Shown piece after piece: positions 49,964-59,151 of a DNA stretch of 64,000 bases (positions are counted from its first letter, which is position 1; every line of letters begins with the position of its first letter). The notes beneath the pieces were generated by a model. The model did no database searches, was not told the DNA's origin, and worked only from the letters and a program-made list of their open reading frames with translations. The position numbers were made by a program, and so were the translations under genes. This DNA is from an uncultured Prevotellaceae bacterium. GTDB lineage: Bacteria > Bacteroidota > Bacteroidia > Bacteroidales > Bacteroidaceae. The stretch is from the NCBI GenBank assembly GCA_946407895.1, contig CAMJQA010000007.1, positions 1 through 64,000 on the forward strand. The letters are read 5' to 3'.

Positions 49964-52531
49964 ATGAAGATTAAAGCATGCAATGCAAATCAACCGATGT
50001 GGAAATCGGTGACGGTAAAGAGCAGTATTCCTGCCGAATTGTCTAAATTGGAGGAACTGGCTCATAACATGTGGTGGGCATGGAATCATGATGCTCGCAG
50101 CCTTTTCCGCAACCTGGACGAGAACCTATTTGAGGAGTGCGACGGCAATCCTGTACTGATGCTTGAGCGTCTGAGCTTCGAGAAAATGGAACAGCTGGCT
50201 AAGGACAAGGCTGTACTGAGGAAAATGAATGACGTCTATGCCTCCTTCCGCGAGTACATGGATGTGGAGCCAGACCACAGTCGTGCCAGTGTGGCATATC
50301 TGTGCATGGAATACGGACTGAACCATGTACTGAAAATCTACAGTGGCGGCCTGGGTATATTAGCCGGTGACTATCTGAAGGAGGCCAGTGACTCCAACGT
50401 TGACCTCTGTGCTGTCGGCTTCCTGTATCGTTACGGTTATTTTACACAAACGTTGTCGATGGACGGGCAGCAGATAGCCAACTACGAGGCTCAGGACTTC
50501 GGCTCGCTGCCTATCGAGCAAATGACTGATGAGAACGGCTCGCCCTTAGTGGTGGACGTACCCTATATGGATTATTTCGTGCATGCCTATGTCTGGCAGG
50601 TGAATGTAGGCCGTATCAAACTCTATCTGCTGGACACCGATAATGAGTTGAACAGCGAGTTCGACCGTAGCATTACTCATGCCCTGTATGGCGGTGACTG
50701 GGAAAACCGCCTGAAGCAGGAAATCCTTCTTGGCATCGGCGGCGTATTGACGCTGAAGAAACTGGGTATTAAGAAGGATGTTTACCATTGTAACGAGGGA
50801 CATGCCGCATTGTGCAATGTACAGCGTCTGGTGGATCTTGTCCAGGACGGAGGGATGACGTTCACCGAGGCCTTGGAGCTGGTTCGGGCCTCGTCGCTTT
50901 ACACGGTGCATACGCCTGTGCCCGCCGGTCACGACTATTTTGACGAGGGACTTTTCGGTAAGTACATGAGCGGGTATCCTGCACTCCTGGGCCTCTCGTG
51001 GGACGAGTTCATCGGTATGGGCCGCATGAATCCTGATGACCATGGCGAGCGTTTCTGCATGAGTACGTTTGCCTGCAATACTTCGCAGGAGGTGAATGGC
51101 GTCAGCTGGCTTCACGGCGAAGTCAGCAAGAAGATGTTTGCCGGCATCTGGAAGGGGTATTATCCCGAAGAGAGCCATGTGGGCTATGTTACGAATGGAG
51201 TGCATTTCCCTACCTGGTGTGCCAATGAGTGGCGCAAGCTGTATCGTAAGCACTTCAGCCCGGCGCATCTTTCCGATCAGAGCAACCAGAAGATTTGGGA
51301 GGCAATATATGACGTATCCGACCAAGAGGTCTGGCAGACGCGCATGCAGTTGAAGACAAAGCTTGTTGACTACATTCGTGAGCAGTTCCGCGACAGTTGG
51401 CTCAAGAATCAGGGCGATCCCAGCCGCGTCGTTTCCCTGATGGAGAAGATCAATCCCAATGCGCTTCTCATTGGCTTTGGCCGTCGTTTTGCCACTTATA
51501 AACGTGCTCACCTGCTCTTCACTGACCTTGACCGCCTGGCCAAGATCGTGAACAACCCGAACTACCCGGTGCAATTCCTCTATACGGGCAAGGCACATCC
51601 GGCCGACGGAGCAGGGCAGGGGCTCATCAAGCGCATCTACGAGATAAGTCAGCGGCCTGAGTTCCTGGGCAAGATTATCTTCCTTGAGAACTATGACATG
51701 CAGCTGGCTCGCCGGCTTGTAAGCGGCGTTGATATATGGATGAATACGCCTACGCGTCCGCTCGAGGCCAGCGGCACCAGCGGCGAGAAGGCTCTGATGA
51801 ATGGCGTAGTCAACCTGAGCGTACTCGACGGATGGTGGTTCGAAGGCTATCGCGATGGAGCCGGATGGGCTTTGACGGACAAGCGTACGTACGAGAATCA
51901 GGAGCATCAGGACCGCCTTGATGCCGCAACCATCTACTCTCTGCTGGAAAATGAGATTATGCCCCTCTACTATGCCCGCAATGCCAAGGGTTACAGCTCG
52001 GGGTGGATAAAGGTTATCAAGAACAGCATTGCCCAGATTGCGCCTCACTATACGATGAAGCGACAGATGGACGACTACTATGCGAAGTTCTACAACCGCC
52101 TGCGCGACCGCAGCCTCGAGCTGCAGGCCGACGGTTGCCGCCTGGCCCGCGAGATTGCCGCATGGAAGGAACGGGTGGCCGAGAAGTGGGATGACATCAA
52201 GGTGGTAGCTATTGAGCGCCATGAGATTCGCGACGGCATAGTGCTTGAGGCCGGCCGCAAATACCAGATTGACATCGTCGTGGACGAGGCCGGGCTGGAT
52301 GATGCCGTCGGACTTGAAATCGTTACCCTGCGTACCGAGAAGGACGGGCAGGACAGGGTCTATAATGTAAAGCCCTTCAGCGTGTGCGGACGCGACGGGC
52401 AGCTCGTTACCTTCACCACCACCCAGTGCATCGACAACGCCGGAATCTTCAAGGTATGCGTTCGAATGTTCCCCAAGAACGAGCACCTGCCTCACCGTCA
52501 GGACTTCTGCTACGTAAAGTGGATTAGCTAA
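49964..52531 (+). CDS. glgP: alpha-glucan phosphorylase (GT35)
   Basis: 855 residues. An N-terminal DUF3417 segment ([20 protein letters not shown]) precedes the phosphorylase core: [32 protein letters not shown] (seen as YLCMEYGLN and [13 protein letters not shown]), [10 protein letters not shown], and the pyridoxal-phosphate lysine region [16 protein letters not shown]. It releases glucose-1-phosphate from glycogen or maltodextrin. Its C-terminal 130 residues form a beta-rich extra domain. Long type, as in Thermotoga and Bacteroidota. Confidence 0.95.
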   Translation: MKIKACNANQPMWKSVTVKSSIPAELSKLEELAHNMWWAWNHDARSLFRNLDENLFEECDGNPVLMLERLSFEKMEQLAKDKAVLRKMNDVYASFREYMDVEPDHSRASVAYLCMEYGLNHVLKIYSGGLGILAGDYLKEASDSNVDLCAVGFLYRYGYFTQTLSMDGQQIANYEAQDFGSLPIEQMTDENGSPLVVDVPYMDYFVHAYVWQVNVGRIKLYLLDTDNELNSEFDRSITHALYGGDWENRLKQEILLGIGGVLTLKKLGIKKDVYHCNEGHAALCNVQRLVDLVQDGGMTFTEALELVRASSLYTVHTPVPAGHDYFDEGLFGKYMSGYPALLGLSWDEFIGMGRMNPDDHGERFCMSTFACNTSQEVNGVSWLHGEVSKKMFAGIWKGYYPEESHVGYVTNGVHFPTWCANEWRKLYRKHFSPAHLSDQSNQKIWEAIYDVSDQEVWQTRMQLKTKLVDYIREQFRDSWLKNQGDPSRVVSLMEKINPNALLIGFGRRFATYKRAHLLFTDLDRLAKIVNNPNYPVQFLYTGKAHPADGAGQGLIKRIYEISQRPEFLGKIIFLENYDMQLARRLVSGVDIWMNTPTRPLEASGTSGEKALMNGVVNLSVLDGWWFEGYRDGAGWALTDKRTYENQEHQDRLDAATIYSLLENEIMPLYYARNAKGYSSGWIKVIKNSIAQIAPHYTMKRQMDDYYAKFYNRLRDRSLELQADGCRLAREIAAWKERVAEKWDDIKVVAIERHEIRDGIVLEAGRKYQIDIVVDEAGLDDAVGLEIVTLRTEKDGQDRVYNVKPFSVCGRDGQLVTFTTTQCIDNAGIFKVCVRMFPKNEHLPHRQDFCYVKWIS

Positions 52532-52574
52532 TCGATACATTTCCTCAATACGAGAGAGGGCATCTCCTTTATAC

Positions 52575-52615
52575 GAGAGAGAGCGGGGCATAAGGCCTCG
52601 CTCTCTCTTTTTATA
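52575..52615 (+). terminator. terminator after glgP
   Basis: GAGAGAGCG (52577-52585) pairs with CGCTCTCTC (52599-52607), followed by TTTTTATA. Confidence 0.9.
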
Positions 52616-52698
52616 ACCGTCCATAACAGTTTGTCCTGCATGGATTCGTGGAAAATACTTTACAAATGTGGAAAACCCTGTAGGTCGGTCATATAATC

Positions 52699-52774
52699 GA
52701 CGTACGTCAACTTCGGAATTGACGTACGTCAACTTACAAACTGACGTACGTCAACTCACAGACTGACGTACGTC
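52699..52774. repeat. four palindromes GACGTACGTC at exact 22-bp period
   Basis: The 10-bp perfect palindrome GACGTACGTC (mostly within TGACGTACGTCAA) is at 52699, 52721, 52743 and 52765. Spacer bases between copies differ (AACTTCGGAATT, AACTTACAAACT, AACTCACAGACT), so the palindrome is the conserved part. It lies between the glgP terminator and the convergent engB gene; the rest of 52616-52912 shows no gene. Confidence 0.95.
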
Positions 52775-52912
52775 AATATATAGGGCCAATTATTCAAATT
52801 TCCTTACAATCGGGGCTGGGCTGAAAAGCTTTCAGCCAGCGGCAATGATAGTCATAAGCTTCGAGTCAACCGGGCTCGCATTGCAGAGAGAGGGGGGACG
52901 AGGGTGAGGGCC

Positions 52913-53509
52913 TCAGATTGAACGGTTAATGTCGTCGATGTACTGCAAGAGTTCGTCACGCCCCTGACGCGTCTCGGAGCTTGTAACGAAATGCGGCGGA
53001 AGCTCTTCCCACTGCTCTTCCAGCTTTTTCATGAAAGCAGCCACGTTGGCACCGGCCTTGGCGCGCGACAGCTTGTCGGCCTTCGTGAAGATGATGGCGA
53101 AGGGCACGCCGTTCTCACCAAGCCACTCAATGAACTCCAGGTCGATGCGCTGCGGCTCATGGCGTATGTCGATGAGTACGAACAGGCTGGTCATCTGCTC
53201 TCGGCGTAGGATATAGCCCGCTATCATCTGCTCGAACTTCTCCTGCTGCTTCTTGCTCCGCTTGGCAAAGCCATAGCCCGGCAGGTCGACCAAGTGCCAC
53301 TGGCGGTTGATGATGAAGTGGTTGATGAGCACGGTCTTGCCGGGCGTGGAGGACGTCTTGGCAAGCCGTCCGTGGCCGGTGAGCATATTAATGAGGCTGG
53401 ACTTGCCCACATTGCTGCGCCCTATGAATGCGTATTCGGGCAAAGTGGACGGGGGGCACTGCTCAACCGTGGCACTGCTTACGAGAAACTCGGCTGTCTT
53501 GATGGTCAT
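52913..53509 (-). CDS. engB: ribosome biogenesis GTP-binding protein EngB (YsxC)
   Basis: 198 residues. G1 is [10 protein letters not shown]2 region STPGKT, G3 DLPGYG, G4 TKAD and G5 SSE. EngB is essential in many bacteria for 50S subunit assembly. The frame extends 27 codons upstream without family similarity; the ATG giving [14 protein letters not shown] is used. It starts 5 bp after the DUF3078 stop, so the two are one transcript. Confidence 0.95.
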   Translation of the reverse strand: MTIKTAEFLVSSATVEQCPPSTLPEYAFIGRSNVGKSSLINMLTGHGRLAKTSSTPGKTVLINHFIINRQWHLVDLPGYGFAKRSKKQQEKFEQMIAGYILRREQMTSLFVLIDIRHEPQRIDLEFIEWLGENGVPFAIIFTKADKLSRAKAGANVAAFMKKLEEQWEELPPHFVTSSETRQGRDELLQYIDDINRSI

Positions 53510-53514
53510 AGGGC

Positions 53515-54855
53515 CTATTTGTTGAATGTGTATGTCAGGCCCAAGGCAAGGTTCTCTTGCATGCGCAGGTAGCCATGCTTGCCCTTCCACTGCAGCGAGC
53601 GGTCGTCGAAGACCGGATTCACGAAGAGGGTGGATGTCAGATACTTGTTTATTGTGAAGACAACTGTATTCTGCCAGTCGACGGAGGTCAGATGCAAATT
53701 GCTGAACCAGTAAATGCGACTCCTCCAGTTGACATTCTTTGTGATGGGCCAGGTGTAGTTCAACAGGATGTTCGGACCAAATGAGTGTGCCGAATGGTGA
53801 CCGGCCCTGACGCCATAGCGCGTTACAAGATTGTCGCGCTGCACATACTGGATGTTATATGATAATGGTGCGATGTTCAGGTTTCCCGTGAACTTCTTTT
53901 TCTTGCCATAGGCGAAGGAATAGCTCATACCAGGCGCAATGTTGACACTCATCGGCGAGAAGATGTCCAGTACGGCCTCGTCGGTGTTGGGATTGTATTG
54001 CGGCACAATTTGCGTCTTGATGACCACCTGCGCAGTGTATGACCAAGTCTTGATGGCCTTCAGACCGGCATTAGTAGTGTACTGCAGCAAGTTACTGGTC
54101 GGACGGAATGCACGTCGTTTATCCGTCTTGCTGGTTGTGAAGCCCAACTGCATCACTAAGTTGTTGTTCCACGTCAGGCGCTTTTCGTCGTTGTAGTTGG
54201 CGCTCACGTTCAGCGTTGTCTGTCCTGTATAGCGGTTTTCACCGCCAGCCCAGTTGTCGGAATAGTAGAACTGAGTGAAGTTGAGGGAGGTGGAGCCATT
54301 GAGCTTCCAGAAGTTCGGGCGACGTGTCTTTACCTCAATCTTCTCGTCAACGGTGGGGGTTAAGGTTCCTGCTGCAACTTTGTCAGAGAGGTTGTTCTCA
54401 GATTTCATCTTATCCTTCACATCATCGCGGATGGCCGTCTGCTCTTTCAGATTGGCTTCAGTCTGACTGATTAGCCAAGGATGCGAGACGTACAATCCGG
54501 CCAGGGTCTTGTTAATTGCTTGTAGGCGACGCAGCTGGGGGTCGCCACTAATCGAATCGTCCCCGCTCTCCAGTTCCTGTTTCATCGGCGCATTGTACAA
54601 AGTCGGGGTCGAGAGGAGCTGGAAGAAATATGGGTTAAGCTTTACAGTAGCCAGGCTGTCTTGAATATCGGTGGAGTCACGTTGATATACAATGGCTTGT
54701 AGTGCCTGAACGTACTTCTCAACGATGGCTAAAGAATCAATGCTGACAACCACAGTGTCGGGCTCATTTGGTTCTGCTGTCTCCACTGCATAGGCAGGTG
54801 CAGATGCCATTATACTGCAAAAAAGCAGTGAATAAAGGGTCAATTTAGGTCTCAT
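53515..54855 (-). CDS. DUF3078 outer-membrane-associated protein
   Basis: About 446 residues. Signal peptide ([14 protein letters not shown]), a helical N-terminal third, then a beta-rich DUF3078 region with [40 protein letters not shown] and repeated aromatic strands, ending [12 protein letters not shown], whose terminal aromatic-rich strand suggests an outer-membrane barrel. Function unknown; restricted to Bacteroidota. In-frame codons upstream of 54855 overlap the promoter and are not used. Confidence 0.85.
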   Translation of the reverse strand: MRPKLTLYSLLFCSIMASAPAYAVETAEPNEPDTVVVSIDSLAIVEKYVQALQAIVYQRDSTDIQDSLATVKLNPYFFQLLSTPTLYNAPMKQELESGDDSISGDPQLRRLQAINKTLAGLYVSHPWLISQTEANLKEQTAIRDDVKDKMKSENNLSDKVAAGTLTPTVDEKIEVKTRRPNFWKLNGSTSLNFTQFYYSDNWAGGENRYTGQTTLNVSANYNDEKRLTWNNNLVMQLGFTTSKTDKRRAFRPTSNLLQYTTNAGLKAIKTWSYTAQVVIKTQIVPQYNPNTDEAVLDIFSPMSVNIAPGMSYSFAYGKKKKFTGNLNIAPLSYNIQYVQRDNLVTRYGVRAGHHSAHSFGPNILLNYTWPITKNVNWRSRIYWFSNLHLTSVDWQNTVVFTINKYLTSTLFVNPVFDDRSLQWKGKHGYLRMQENLALGLTYTFNK

Positions 54856-54871
54856 ATCTTCAAATTTTGCG

Positions 54872-54879
54872 CAAAGATA
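54872..54879 (-). promoter_or_regulatory. promoter -7 box of the DUF3078-engB operon
   Basis: TATCTTTG on the minus strand followed by CGC, 17 bp upstream of the ATG. Confidence 0.65.
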
Positions 54880-54923
54880 GTCATTTTCGCTGCATAATGA
54901 GAATGACTTTGGACTTTTTTTTG

Positions 54924-54931
54924 TAATTTTG
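54924..54931 (+). promoter_or_regulatory. promoter -7 box of yidC
   Basis: TAATTTTG followed by CGC, 42 bp upstream of the ATG at 54973. Confidence 0.6.
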
Positions 54932-54972
54932 CGCCTTAAAGTGTAAATAATGTATAAAAACCCCAATAATAT

Positions 54973-56847
54973 ATGGATAAAAATACTGTAACAGGATTCA
55001 TTCTAATCGCACTTGTAGTAATTGGCTTCTCGTGGTATAGCCGTCCAAGCGAGGCGGAGTTAAGACAAATGGCTGTACGTGACAGCATAGCCGCAGCTGA
55101 GAGACAGCAGGCTGAGGACGAACAGAGGCAGAAAGCTGAGGCGGCAGAGGCTGCACGGCATGCTGTGCCCGACAGTTCGGCACTCTTCTTCGCACAGCGG
55201 CAGGGCGCAGACCGCGAGGTCGTCCTGCAGAACAGCAAGGTAAGGTTGACCCTGAGTGCCCTGGGAGGCACCGTGCGGAGCGCAGAGATACTGGGCTATA
55301 AGAGCCGGAACGTGGAGGGCGACGTGCAGCTGATGAACCGGCGCGATGCTGAACTCGCCTTCTCGTTCGAGGGCAAGCAGGAGAACATCATCACTTCCGA
55401 CTACGTCTTCAGCCCCGAGGCTGTGACGGACAGCAGTGTAACGATGATGCTGAGCCAGCCGGGTAAGGTTCTGGCTATATCATACTGCCTGCACCACGAT
55501 TCTTACATGATGGATATTCTTATCACTACGGAGGGATTGGATGGATTCTTCTCGCCCAGCACAAAGACAATGAATGTGAACTGGACAGACCGCATTGCAC
55601 AGCAAGAGAAAGGTTACGACTTCGAGAACCGGTACAGTAGCCTCACCTATAAGCGAACGGGCAAAGGCGTAAAGCACCTGAGTGAGACCAGCAACGACTC
55701 GAAGGCTCCCGACCAGCCTCTGGACTGGGTGGCCTTCAAGAACCAGTTCTTCAGCGCCGTACTCATTGCGCCAGATGATTTCACGGATGCCCAGTTGGGA
55801 AGCACGCAGGAGGAGGAGAAGAAGAGCGGATTCCTGAAGACATACGAGGCTGAGATGAAGACCACCTTCGACCCCACCGGCAGCAAGCCCACAAGACTAC
55901 AGCTCTACCTGGGGCCCAACGATTTCCACATTCTGAAGGATCATAATCGCCAGAGTATCGCAGACAAGGACTTGGAGCTCGAAGACTTGGTCTATCTGGG
56001 ATGGCCAATCGTACGATGGATAAACAGATGGTTCATCATCTATCTCTTCGACTGGCTGAAGGGATTCGGTCTTCACATGGGACTGGTATTGCTTCTGCTG
56101 ACTGTCATCGTGAAGGCGCTGGTCTATCCTACTACGAAGAAGAGCTTCATGAGCAGTGCCAAGATGCGCGTGCTGAAGCCACAGATAGACGAACTGAACA
56201 AGAAATATCCCAAGCAGGAAGATGCTATGAAGAAGCAGCAGGAGATGATGCAGATATACAGCCAGTATGGCGTGAGCCCCATGGGAGGCTGCCTGCCCAT
56301 GCTCATACAGACACCTATCTGGATAGCCCTGTTCAACTTCGTGCCCAATGCCATTGAACTCAGGGGGCAAAGCTTCCTGTGGGCTGATGACCTGAGTGCA
56401 TACGACGACCTCATCAAATGGGGAAGGGACATTTGGCTGGTGGGCGACCACTTGAGCATCTTCTGCATCCTCTTCAGCCTGACTAACATAGTGAATACTT
56501 GGATTAGCATGCGCCAGCAGCAGAACCAGCTTACCGGAGACCAGGCTCAGCAGATGAAGATGATGCAGTACATGATGTACTTCATGCCTGTGATGTTCTT
56601 TTTCGTCTTCAACAACTACAGCTCCGGACTGAGCTATTACTACTTCCTCTCCGGCCTGCTGAACATACTGATGATGTGGTACTTGCGACGTAGCACAGAT
56701 GATAGCAAATTGCTGGAGAAGCTGGAGGCATACAAGGCTCAGCACAAGAATGATCCCAAGAAGCTGTCTGGTATGGCAGCCAGACTGGAGGCTCTGCAGA
56801 AGCAGGCACAGATGATGGAGGAACAGCGGCGGAGACAAAACAAATAG
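54973..56847 (+). CDS. yidC: membrane protein insertase YidC
   Basis: 624 residues. An N-terminal membrane anchor (TGFILIALVVIGFSW), a charged linker, a periplasmic beta-super-sandwich domain (VRLTLSALGGTVRSAEILGY-like start at about 88), then the conserved C-terminal insertase core: GLHMGLVLLLLTVIVKALVYP, GGCLPMLIQTPIWIALFNF, SLTNIVNTWISMRQQQ and YMMYFMPVMFFFVFNNYSSGLSYYY. A charged coiled-coil tail follows. It inserts proteins into the inner membrane alone or with SecYEG. Confidence 0.97.
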   Translation: MDKNTVTGFILIALVVIGFSWYSRPSEAELRQMAVRDSIAAAERQQAEDEQRQKAEAAEAARHAVPDSSALFFAQRQGADREVVLQNSKVRLTLSALGGTVRSAEILGYKSRNVEGDVQLMNRRDAELAFSFEGKQENIITSDYVFSPEAVTDSSVTMMLSQPGKVLAISYCLHHDSYMMDILITTEGLDGFFSPSTKTMNVNWTDRIAQQEKGYDFENRYSSLTYKRTGKGVKHLSETSNDSKAPDQPLDWVAFKNQFFSAVLIAPDDFTDAQLGSTQEEEKKSGFLKTYEAEMKTTFDPTGSKPTRLQLYLGPNDFHILKDHNRQSIADKDLELEDLVYLGWPIVRWINRWFIIYLFDWLKGFGLHMGLVLLLLTVIVKALVYPTTKKSFMSSAKMRVLKPQIDELNKKYPKQEDAMKKQQEMMQIYSQYGVSPMGGCLPMLIQTPIWIALFNFVPNAIELRGQSFLWADDLSAYDDLIKWGRDIWLVGDHLSIFCILFSLTNIVNTWISMRQQQNQLTGDQAQQMKMMQYMMYFMPVMFFFVFNNYSSGLSYYYFLSGLLNILMMWYLRRSTDDSKLLEKLEAYKAQHKNDPKKLSGMAARLEALQKQAQMMEEQRRRQNK

Positions 56848-56854
56848 TACAGAT

Positions 56855-59026
56855 ATGAGAACGACGACCAGACTACTTTGTACCACGACAATCATGGCTA
56901 CAATGACAATGATGACTGCCTGCCAGCAGAAAGAGGAAGCAGGTGACGTGTTTATCGGACGCAATGATATCGCACTGCAGAGCGATACCCTGACTCCCGA
57001 AGCCCTGTGGGCAATGGGCCGCATAGGCAGCCATGCCGCATCGCCCGATGCACAGCGCATAGCATACCAGGTTACGTACTACAGTGTAGAGGAGAACCGG
57101 AGCCATACCGTAATCTGCATGATGAATGCTGACGGCAGTGCGCAAAAGACACTGACAACCAGTGCAAAGAGCGAGAGCGATCCCGCCTGGCTGGGCAACG
57201 AGCGTATAGCTTTCCTGACCGCAGGCGAGGTGTGGACAATGGACGCGGAAGGCAATAACCGGAAGCAACTGACGCATACCGAAGGCGCTGTGGAGGGTTT
57301 CCTCTTCTCGCCGGACCAGAAGAAAGTCATTCTGATAAAGCAGGTACCCTATCATGACATCATCCAAGAGCGGCCGGCCGACCTGCCCAAAAGCACGGGG
57401 CGCGTCATCACCGACCTGATGTACCGCCACTGGGACCACTACGTAGAGTCCATTCCACACCCCTTCGTGCTCGACCTGGAAACGGAAGAGACATTCGACA
57501 TCCTGGAGGGCCAGCCCTTTGAATGCCCGATGGAGCCCTTTGGCGGCGTGGAACAGTTGGCCTGGAGCTCGGATTCGAAGCAGATTGCATATACGTGCCG
57601 TACGAAGACTGGCCGCGAGTATAGCATTTCTACAGACTCGGACATCTTCCTATACGATATAGATAGCCGACAGGCCCGCAACCTCTGCAAGGCTGAGGGA
57701 TACGTGGCTCCGGCATACGAGGCTACAAAGACACTGAAGACACAGGCAGTGAACAGGCCCGAGAATCTGACCAACAACCCCGGATACGACCAGAATCCTA
57801 AGTTCTCGTCCGACGGAAGGTTCGTAGCCTGGCTGTCCATGGCCCGAGACGGATACGAGAGCGACCGCCAGCGGCTGTGCATCTACGACTTGAAGCAGAA
57901 CACCAAGACTTACGTTACCGAATCGTTCGACTCGCACGTAGATGACTTCTGTTGGGCACCCGACAGCCATACATTATATTATATAGGCGTATGGCATGCC
58001 ACGGTGAATCTGTATCGCACCAATCTGGAGGGAAATGTGGAATGCCTCTCGGACTGCGTGGCCGACTTTGGCGCACTGCAGATGCTTGGGGCTGACAAGC
58101 TGCTGATGGAGCGCCACGATATGATGCACCCCGCCGACCTCTATGCCGTGACACCGGGCAAGGACGCTGCATCGACCACAATTGAACAGCTCACGCAGGA
58201 GAATAAGCACATTACGGACCAGCTGGCGATTGGTTCGTGCCAGCAGCGATGGGTGCAGACTACCGATGGCCAGCAGATGCTTTACTGGGTAATCCTGCCG
58301 CCGCACTTCGATGCCAGCAAGAAATACCCAACCCTGCTCTTCTGCGAGGGCGGACCGCAGAGCCCCGTCAGTCAGTTCTGGAGCTACAGATGGAATTTCT
58401 ACATCATGGCTTCGCAGGGCTATGTGATAATCGCTCCCAACCGACGCGGTCTGCCCGGGTTCGGACAGGAGTGGCTTGAGGAGATAAGCGGCGACTGGAC
58501 GGGCCAGTGCATGAAGGACTACCTGACCGCCATCGACGACGCCTGCCAGCAGTTGCCATACGTTGATCGCGACAGGCTTGGTGCGGTGGGTGCCTCTTTC
58601 GGTGGATTCTCGGTATATTACCTGGCCGGAAACCACGACGGACGCTTCAAGTGCTTCATCTCTCACGACGGTGCATTTAATCTGGAGGCAATGTACACCG
58701 AGACGGAGGAGAACTGGTTCTCCAACTGGGAATACGATGATGCCTACTGGAACCGGGACCGCACTCCCAATGCAGACCGTACCTACAGGAACTCTCCCCA
58801 CCTCTTTGTCGATAAGTGGGACACGCCCATCCTGTGCATTCATGGCGAGAAAGATTACCGAATCAATGCCACGCAGGGTATGAGCGCCTTCAATGCTGCC
58901 CGCATGAGGGGCATCGAAGCCGAACTTCTGCTATATCCCGACGAGAACCACTGGGTGCTGAAACCTCAGAATGGCATCCTTTGGCAGAGGACTTTCTTCT
59001 CGTGGTTGGACCGTTGGCTAAAGTGA
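56855..59026 (+). CDS. S9-family serine peptidase lipoprotein (dipeptidyl-peptidase type)
   Basis: 723 residues. A signal peptide with lipobox MMTAC (Cys about 23) is followed by a beta-propeller and a C-terminal alpha/beta hydrolase. The catalytic serine lies in GAVGASFGGFSVYY (about 587), Asp in HGEKDYRIN and His in DENHWVLKP. S9 peptidases of this type release dipeptides in the periplasm or at the surface. It starts 7 bp after yidC, with no promoter between. Confidence 0.92.
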   Translation: MRTTTRLLCTTTIMATMTMMTACQQKEEAGDVFIGRNDIALQSDTLTPEALWAMGRIGSHAASPDAQRIAYQVTYYSVEENRSHTVICMMNADGSAQKTLTTSAKSESDPAWLGNERIAFLTAGEVWTMDAEGNNRKQLTHTEGAVEGFLFSPDQKKVILIKQVPYHDIIQERPADLPKSTGRVITDLMYRHWDHYVESIPHPFVLDLETEETFDILEGQPFECPMEPFGGVEQLAWSSDSKQIAYTCRTKTGREYSISTDSDIFLYDIDSRQARNLCKAEGYVAPAYEATKTLKTQAVNRPENLTNNPGYDQNPKFSSDGRFVAWLSMARDGYESDRQRLCIYDLKQNTKTYVTESFDSHVDDFCWAPDSHTLYYIGVWHATVNLYRTNLEGNVECLSDCVADFGALQMLGADKLLMERHDMMHPADLYAVTPGKDAASTTIEQLTQENKHITDQLAIGSCQQRWVQTTDGQQMLYWVILPPHFDASKKYPTLLFCEGGPQSPVSQFWSYRWNFYIMASQGYVIIAPNRRGLPGFGQEWLEEISGDWTGQCMKDYLTAIDDACQQLPYVDRDRLGAVGASFGGFSVYYLAGNHDGRFKCFISHDGAFNLEAMYTETEENWFSNWEYDDAYWNRDRTPNADRTYRNSPHLFVDKWDTPILCIHGEKDYRINATQGMSAFNAARMRGIEAELLLYPDENHWVLKPQNGILWQRTFFSWLDRWLK

Positions 59027-59048
59027 TACAAAAACCACGCGTTTTAAG

Positions 59049-59106
59049 AAAGGTTACCTTTTATGCCAAGAAAGGTTACCTTTTATGCCAAGAAAGGTAA
59101 CCTTTT
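59049..59106. repeat. 22-bp tandem repeat with AAAGGTTACCTTTT core, three units
   Basis: AAAGGT(T/A)ACCTTTT starts at 59049, 59071 and 59093, exact period 22 bp, separated by ATGCCAAG. The core is an inverted repeat (AAAGGT/ACCTTT) and the last copy, ending TTTTTT, could also act as a terminator for the S9 peptidase gene. Confidence 0.9.
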
Positions 59107-59151
59107 TTGAAATGCATGTTTAACAGGCAATTATAAAAAACTCATAAAACT

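Noticed and set aside
50546-52732. 728-codon open frame antisense to the glucan phosphorylase gene
   Set aside because: A shadow of a conserved, well-supported gene on the other strand.
52699-52774. CRISPR array
   Set aside because: Spacers are only 12 bp and partly alike, units are 10-bp palindromes, and no cas gene is near. The other arrays in the window fail for the same reasons.
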